From: Ailanthus altissimus
Taxonomy: Eukaryota > Streptophyta > Magnoliopsida > Sapindales > Simaroubaceae
Length of the DNA: 64,000 bases
Reading direction: 5' to 3'
Assembly: GCA_946807835.1 (NCBI GenBank)
Contig: OX327686.1
Span: 10,168,001 to 10,232,000 of the forward strand
The notes beneath the pieces are model-generated. The model made no database searches and was not told the DNA's origin. It was given only the letters and a program-made list of their open reading frames with translations. Below are positions 58,301 to 64,000 of the stretch, one piece after another. The position numbers and the translations under genes are program-made. Numbering within the stretch: position 1 is the first letter of the stretch; every line of letters begins with the position of its first letter.

Positions 58301-60413
58301 AAACATGTGACCATTGTACAAATGCATCAATTAAAATTATAAAATATTGAAAAGATCCATCAAATAGATGGATTGGTCTATAAATATCTCATTGAATTCT
58401 TTATAAAAATTATGGAGTGATATAATTATAAGTTTATCTTGTGAATAAATGATATAAATATTCTAGTTAGGCAATAGAAACCTTGAGTTTTTTAATAAAT
58501 GTTCATGAAAAGTTTCAATTATCTTATGCATCATTGTTGATCTAAATGTCCATGGTAGTCATGCCACAATATAAATATTTTTGGATCAGTGAACTTCTGG
58601 TTCATTACTGCGTAACTTTCAATTGAATTTATGATTGTATAATACAAATTAAATGATAAAATATGAGGCTTTACAAGTATGTATTTTTTTTAGACGTTAC
58701 AAGTGATACCGAGACATTTTATATTATTTTTATTTAAAGTCTCAATGTAATATCCATTAACAAATTTCTTTTAGATTTACCTGCATATAAAGTATCATTA
58801 ATTTATAACTTCGTTACATTTGCTACAAGATCGTTGCTTTTCCAAAGCCTTTAATCAAATTTACTGCACCTGATATAATATTGACTTTTTCTTCAATCAT
58901 TGTTAGCTTTGAGAAATATTTCTTATCTCGAATGATAGTGTGTGTAGTTGCCTGTCAACTAAACAAGCATCTTTAATTACTTTCCTTTCTAGAGTGAATA
59001 ATTCATCTCTAAAAACTATTTTCTATTTTAAATAAAAGTTTATATTAGACACCAAGATAATACATTACAAAAGTTACACTTTTTTCATTCATACAAAAAG
59101 TTACATTTCTTATAGAAAAATACAAAAAGACCTAATATAAAGATATTAAAGCTTAATGATTGGTGTTCCTTTCTTTATCCCTAAAGAAATCATAGACATC
59201 TAGATGAGTAAGATCTGTAGAATTTGAGCCATTAATAAGATGTCTCTACATTCTTTTCCTTTATCTTGACAGATGACTCAGAAAGTTTGATTAGATGTTT
59301 TAGAGTACTACATATACGTGACCAATATGTGTTTGCACCACATGGATAATAATAAGTATTTTCATGATACTTACGGTGTTTATTTTCTACACCATTGACT
59401 TTATCCTAGTGTTTCTGGCCCATTTTTGTGTTCCTTCATTCTTGATATTTATGAGCACCACGAGGGTAATAATCCTCTCCCTCCTTTACAATTACGTCCA
59501 CCGTTATTATGAATATTTGTATTCACTTCAAGGAATGGCTAAGAACCAGTTGGATGTGATTTGTGATTTTTTAATAAGAGCTCATTATTTTTGTTTAATA
59601 AGTAAAAGACATGAATTCATTCTAAATATTTTTTAAATCGATGCTCGCGATACTATTTCTACATAACAACATTATAAGCATGAAAAATAGAAAATGTCTT
59701 TTTTAACATATCTTATTCTGTAACTTTCTCCTCATACAATTTTAGTTATAAGGTAATTCTAAATAGAACATAATTATGTTCAACAACAATTCTAAAAATT
59801 TACAGTTTCAAATTCATTCACTCATGCCAAGCTCTTACATATGTTTTATGATCATATTTTTTCTTTTAGTTTTTCATAGAGTTGACAGACCACTTTTTTT
59901 TAGGAGAGGAATTGAGAAGATACTTCTTATTCATTTTTTAGTATAAAAAAAAAAAGCTTATACACGTAGCTCGCTGAAAGCTAAAAGTTTTATAGCCGAA
60001 AAAAGGAAAGAGCAATTTTAGTAGTTCCTTAATAACTTATTACTAATCTATATATAGTCAAGCAAGCCTTTCACCTGGCTAACACATAAAAAAACACCAG
60101 TTGGACCTAAGTAAGGAGTTCAATAAAAAAAAAAAAAGAATAAATGATAATAATCATTGTATTGTATTTTAAAAATAAGAATGAGAGGATCTACGAGCCC
60201 TCTACCATTAGATATTAAGCTTTCAAGTTCTCGTGTGGGTGATAACAAAGAAAAATCATAGCTCTTGACTTTTTCTGCAATGATGCTTTTATTTTTCAAT
60301 TGTCTTTTCTAAATTATTGATTTGGTGGTGCATCTTGGCTTCCAGTATATCTATGATAAATAAATTTTTTTAGAGATATTAAGTATAGGGATTTTTAAAT
60401 TTGTCATAGACAT
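58301..60413 (-). pseudogene. Copia gag, protease and pre-integrase (TNT1-like type)
   Basis: Minus strand from about 60413 (ATGTCTATGACAAATTTAAA): an N-terminal gag with KKIYLS and AEKVKSYDF. Near 59880-59650 come WHE-MNLKL-IF, then VEHNYVLFRI, then LKLYEEKVTE, then FHAYNVV, then YREHRFKKYLE. Then NELLLKNHKSHPTGS. A degraded zinc knuckle follows, YPCGANTYWSRICSTLKHLI, with its first Cys lost. Protease-side residues follow: ATTHTIIRDKKYFSKLT and VNIISGAVNLIKGFGKATIL. Next is FTDPKIFILWHD near 58600. It ends near 58262-58305 before the integrase core. Heavily frameshifted; an A-rich and unrelated insert lies near 60060-60170. Gag domain identity is strong, the exact limits are not. Confidence 0.75.
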
Positions 60414-61199
60414 TTTCAGTGGCTTTAGATATAAAAGAAGAGAATTAAAATTAGTATGATAAAATATAAATATTATTCAATAAATTACTAATGAAAAATA
60501 TAGATATCAAAAGTAATATTTAGGAGGTGTAACATTCTATATATAAAATAACAATAAATAGAAGGCGTAACTTTCATATATTGATAGTAATAAGGAGATA
60601 TATCCTTTAATATTTCGATAGTAATGGAAATACATAACTTTCCATATGAATGAGTAATTAACATAAAAAAGTCAATTTAAAAAAATTTGATATAAAACTT
60701 TAAGTTCTGGATTAATGAGATCAATGATTAGAACATCAAATTCTAGCTTATTTATTTGTTCTATTAGCTTCAAATTATAAATATAAAATTATAATTTAAA
60801 ATAATAAATAATATATATAATATTAAATATTATAAATACATATGAACATAAGATAATAAAGACATAATTAATAAATAATATTTACCTTTATTTTTTTATG
60901 TGAAAGATCTAAATAAATGATAACCCAGAAGATACTCATAAGAAAAATAATATATATAATAAATATAAATATAATATAAATAAAGATTAAGCATAAATAA
61001 AACACATAAAATAAAATAAAATAAGTCAAAAACTTAACTTACTAATAATTCATGCTAAGTATCGTGATATAAAATGAAATAGAAAATAATTAGATAGGGA
61101 GGATTCAAATGGAATCATATGATTGTAATAAGGATGAGCTATTAATCCCAATTAATGGCTTTCTATTTGTGCATAAACTTTTCTTATTGGCAATGATTT
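60414..61199. other. AT-rich DNA, probable decayed Copia leader/LTR
   Basis: Lies upstream of the minus-strand Copia gag, where its 5' LTR should be. Repeated words such as GTAACTTTC/GTAACATTC occur near 60530-60650. No gene. Confidence 0.4.
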
Positions 61200-62040
61200 C
61201 TTATTTTTCAATTTTTAGGTTTTGGCCAACATTTATAAATTATGCAGCTCTTTATCGCTTGCAGATGAAGATGATGACCCAATAGTGATCTATAAAAAAT
61301 TAAAGGAGATGGGCAAAAAAAATGAAGTAAGGTGTTTGACTAGGAAAGTTCTATCTATAAGGGTAGTGAATAGAGAGCCCTCCAAAGTGGTAATACAACA
61401 GATCTGGCATCTAGTCCATAGCTTTAAAATAAAAAAAGTGTGGGCGAAAATAAATTCACATGGTGGCACTTTGATAAATCCCTTGTAATGTTGGAGGAAT
61501 CATCTGGTATAGGAGACATCAACAGAGTTGATTTCCTACACATTCTTTTGGATTCAATCGCACAATATTCCAGTGATATGTATGACTAAAGAGATGGTTC
61601 AACTTCTGGGTTGTGAAGTAGGCAAAGTTGAAGAGATTGAACTGGATGCAATAAGGGAGTGCTTGGGATAATTTGCATATGTCAAAGGCTTGGTGAATAT
61701 AATGAAACTGCTGAAGAGATACGTGAGAGTCAAACCTAAGGATCAAAAAAATATTCATTCTCCCAGTTGTTTACGAGAAACTGTCAGTTTTTTTTGGTTG
61801 TTATGGATGTATAGGCCATATTTCCAAAAGACTGTGCAGAGTACAAAAAATCAAGGAGTTCAAAGGAAAGAGGTTTGAGTACGGTCCACGGAAGAAGTGT
61901 TAAGGAAGGGAAGGAATCATGAAAAGGCAAATAAAGCAAAACGAAGGAAAAACCCAAATCCAACCTACTGGTAACTTCGGGTATAGAAGAAGGTGATAAC
62001 TTGGGTCTGAATTCTGAATGCATTAATAGCGAATGAATAG
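61200..62040 (+). pseudogene. LINE ORF1-like protein (DUF4283 and zinc-knuckle type)
   Basis: 61222-61488 reads LCSSLSLADEDDDP, then CLTRKVLSIRVVNREPSK, then IQQIWHLV. This is the DUF4283 pattern of plant L1-LINE ORF1 and related proteins. After a frameshift come FWIQSHNIPVICMTKEM, then LLGCEVGKVEEIELDA, then LLKRYVRVKPKDQ, matching the second half. The expected CX2CX4HX4C knuckle is visible as a damaged CYGCIGHISKRLC near 61800. Several stops and frame changes. Endonuclease and RT are not found downstream. Confidence 0.75.
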
Positions 62041-62769
62041 CTGGAAAGATAAGGCGGGAAAATACAACCTAATCACAATGGACGAGGAGAAGCACAAATT
62101 AGTGGACCTATTAAAAGGGAAGGCCCAATAGACATCAATTAAGTAACATTTCTCTGGAGTTGGACTCAAAACTAACAAAGAAAGAAGAGAATGAAATGGA
62201 AATTGGAATTGTGAAGACTCAAAAAAGAAGGCCCAAATATTTAAAAAGAAGGACAGAAGATATGGTATTGGACGGTCCAAGTTATGAGGAGTAAAGTAAT
62301 GGAAGCGATTCATACTCGAATATAGAAAACTGTAGTGAGGAGTATTGACTTTGAGCTAATACACCTTGTCTTTCGTCAAGCAACGGGAATGCAATGGATG
62401 TTCAATTTTCTGAGATTTAAAGAACTTCAAAAAAAACATTTCTCCATTAGAATAAACTTGACATAATAATTTTCTTAGAAACAAAATTGCAAATAAACTC
62501 AATCAAGCAGTTAGTTAGAAGATTAATTTTTTTTTAAAGATGTTTCCAGTAAATAGAGAACGCTTTAGTGAAGGATTAGCTTTACTTTGAAATACATGTG
62601 TAAATTTGTTAGAAATTAGTGATTTAAAATTAAGAATGTGTTTTAATTTTGAGTTAGAAATTAATGAAGAGTTAATTAAAAGTTTAGTATGTGAAGGTTG
62701 TGCTAACAATGAGTAAAACAAAAAACCAAAAGCAAGTAACTGTTTATGTAGATAATGTTCACGTGACAA
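62041..62769. other. Probable LINE ORF1 tail and intergenic DNA
   Basis: 62041-62330 is A/G-rich with words for Lys/Glu/Arg-rich peptide, like the disordered tail of LINE ORF1. 62330-62769 shows no recognisable feature. Confidence 0.4.
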
Positions 62770-63239
62770 CTTATGAGTATTTTTTGTTTTACCTCAATTG
62801 ACTTCTTTAATTAGAATTCAGACTCTTATAAAGTAAGGACTCTTATTTCAACTAGATATAAGATTTTCCTAAAGTATCCAAAACCTATATAAAAGCTCTA
62901 TATTGACTTGTAAGCACACCATAATATATCACAACAATTACAACATAGATATAAGAAAGAAAACACTTAGTCTATAAGAGAGATCAATTGTAAGGCTTTT
63001 GTGAGTGCAATTGAAAGTGTTGTTTATGAAGTTTAAGTTTTTTCCTATAAAATGTATACTTTATGAATGCCTTATGATTCATTAATAAAAGAAGCGAAAT
63101 TTTGATCCGCCGTGGATGTAGGCAAATTGTCGAACCACATAAATTTTTGTGTGCATTCTCATACTTTCTTTCTTTTGTTTATTTTTGATTGCTTGTTGCT
63201 GCATTATTTACTTGGGTTTATTGCTCCGTTTCAATAAAT
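62770..63239 (+). repeat. 5' LTR of a Copia element entering from the left of 63.2 kb
   Basis: TATA box CCTATATAAAAGCTC at about 62885. The R-U5 part contains ATTAATAAAAGAAGCGAAATT and GTCGAACCACATAAAT, also present in diverged form at 7250-7310. The LTR ends just before the PBS. The 5' limit is approximate. Confidence 0.65.
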
Positions 63240-63255
63240 TGATATCAAAGTTTGG
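63239..63255 (+). other. Copia primer-binding site
   Basis: TTGATATCAAAGTTTGGTT resembles TGGTATCAGAGCTTGGTT, the initiator-Met tRNA-type PBS. It is placed 13 bp before the gag ATG. Confidence 0.65.
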
Positions 63256-63267
63256 TTCTTAGCAAAC

Positions 63268-64000
63268 ATGGCCACTCTCAAGTATGAAGTAGAGAAATTT
63301 TAACAGATTGAATGATTTCAATCTGTGAAAGATAAAAATGATAACATTATTGGTGAGCCAACGGTTAGGCTCAGTGTTAGAGGAGACTGCAGCTCTATCT
63401 AATGAGAAAAAAAAGACACTAGAGTCATCTAAGGTTAAAGCAGAAATAAAAGATATTCAGGAAAGGACTCACAGCATAATCGTTCTGTCATTAAGCGATG
63501 AAGTATTGAGGAAAGTAGCAGATGAGAAGACGGTCATTGATCTTTAGAAGAAACTTGACTCTCTTTATATGCGAAAGTCATTGGCCAACAGATCATATAT
63601 AAAGAAGAAGTCGTATCAGCTGTCTGTGTCTAAGGGGACGCTAATAAAAGATCACATAGACACCTACAACAAGATTATCATTTATCTTGAAGCTATCAAC
63701 ATAAAGGTAGAGGATGAAGATAAAGCGATCATCTTGCTGAGTTTACTTCTCAAAAGTTATGAGCACTTTATTGGTATGCTTCTCTACAGCAGAGAGAGAC
63801 AATGAATAATGTGAATTCATCATTAAACTCAAAGTAATTGGGAAGACAGATAGAAGGTAATGCAGAAGGTTTATCTACAAAAGGAAGAACCTCAAATAGA
63901 GATAGAAAAAAGAAAGGCTCGAGATCAAAGTCCAAGGGCACTTCTAATAAGTGCTTTGCTGCAAAAAAAAAAAGAAAACTTTATAAAGGACTGTCCGGAG
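63268..64000 (+). pseudogene. Copia gag (fragment, runs off the window)
   Basis: ATG at 63268 gives MATLKYEVEKF and then a TAA at codon 12. The reading continues in another frame: 63338-63547 with LSLSDEVLRKVADEKT, then 63569-63805 with KKSYQLSVSKGTLIKDHIDT, YNKIIIYLEAI, KVEDEDKAIILLSLLLKSYE. These are standard Copia gag landmarks. Near 63940-64000 KGTSNKCFA and IKDCPE mark the start and end of a zinc knuckle interrupted by an A-run frameshift. Pol should follow beyond the window. Confidence 0.85.

Noticed and set aside
59364..59636. 90-codon plus-strand hydrophobic frame
   Set aside because: It is the antisense of a recognisable Copia gag zinc-knuckle region on the minus strand.
1..64000. 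tRNA, rRNA, CRISPR or organellar inserts
   Set aside because: I saw no cloverleaf, rRNA core, regularly spaced repeat-spacer array or organelle gene.

Overview
This is a nuclear segment of a flowering plant, almost certainly a eudicot. The DNA is AT-rich. The two host genes have GT-AG introns, and their proteins read like close relatives of Arabidopsis proteins. The rest is an accumulation of decayed plant retroelements. No bacterial operons, CRISPR arrays, rRNA or tRNA genes were recognised. I read no intact transposon protein from start to stop.

Host genes. (1) Positions 9562-14298 on the minus strand, plus a non-coding 5' exon ending at 15488, encode the canonical heterotrimeric G-protein alpha subunit (GPA1 type). 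Thirteen coding exons splice without a gap into 384 codons with every guanine-nucleotide motif intact. (2) Positions 51962-54124 on the minus strand encode a 303-residue alpha/beta-hydrolase in four exons, with a complete Ser-Asp-His triad. Both look functional. Nothing suggests that they work together.

Retroelements, left to right. 1-7435: two degenerate Copia elements, one interrupted by a 2.5-kb solo LTR with an exact 5-bp target-site duplication. 7440-9561: short tandem repeats and intergenic DNA. 16003-21200: intergenic DNA, a LINE-like insertion with a 17-bp target duplication, and AT-rich sequence. 21203-49320: a nested cluster. Its backbone is a minus-strand Ty3/gypsy element of Tat type. 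Read from the right, it has the 5' LTR at 48911-47996, gag, protease, RT/RNase H, a second RNase H, integrase, an antisense extra ORF at about 28 kb, and part of the 3' LTR at 26383-26783. A 10.5-kb Copia element (30480-41014) and a 2.6-kb solo LTR (41389-44009) have inserted into it. To its left, 21.2-26.1 kb holds another LTR with a primer-binding site and a long mosaic of minisatellites. 50.7-51.5 kb carries another gypsy-like LTR. 54.8-64 kb carries a foldback element, three further Copia fragments, one more solo LTR, and a LINE ORF1-like pseudogene.

Best candidates for something new. A hairpin inside the U3 part of the large Copia LTR is kept in five of six copies, with paired (compensatory) base changes. 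Also worth attention are the antisense ORF of the Tat element with its own TATA-like box, four dispersed copies of a 20-bp motif in the Copia leader, and an apparent duplicate of the G-alpha upstream region on the far side of the 33-kb transposon cluster. I found no convincing evidence of a wholly new multi-gene system.
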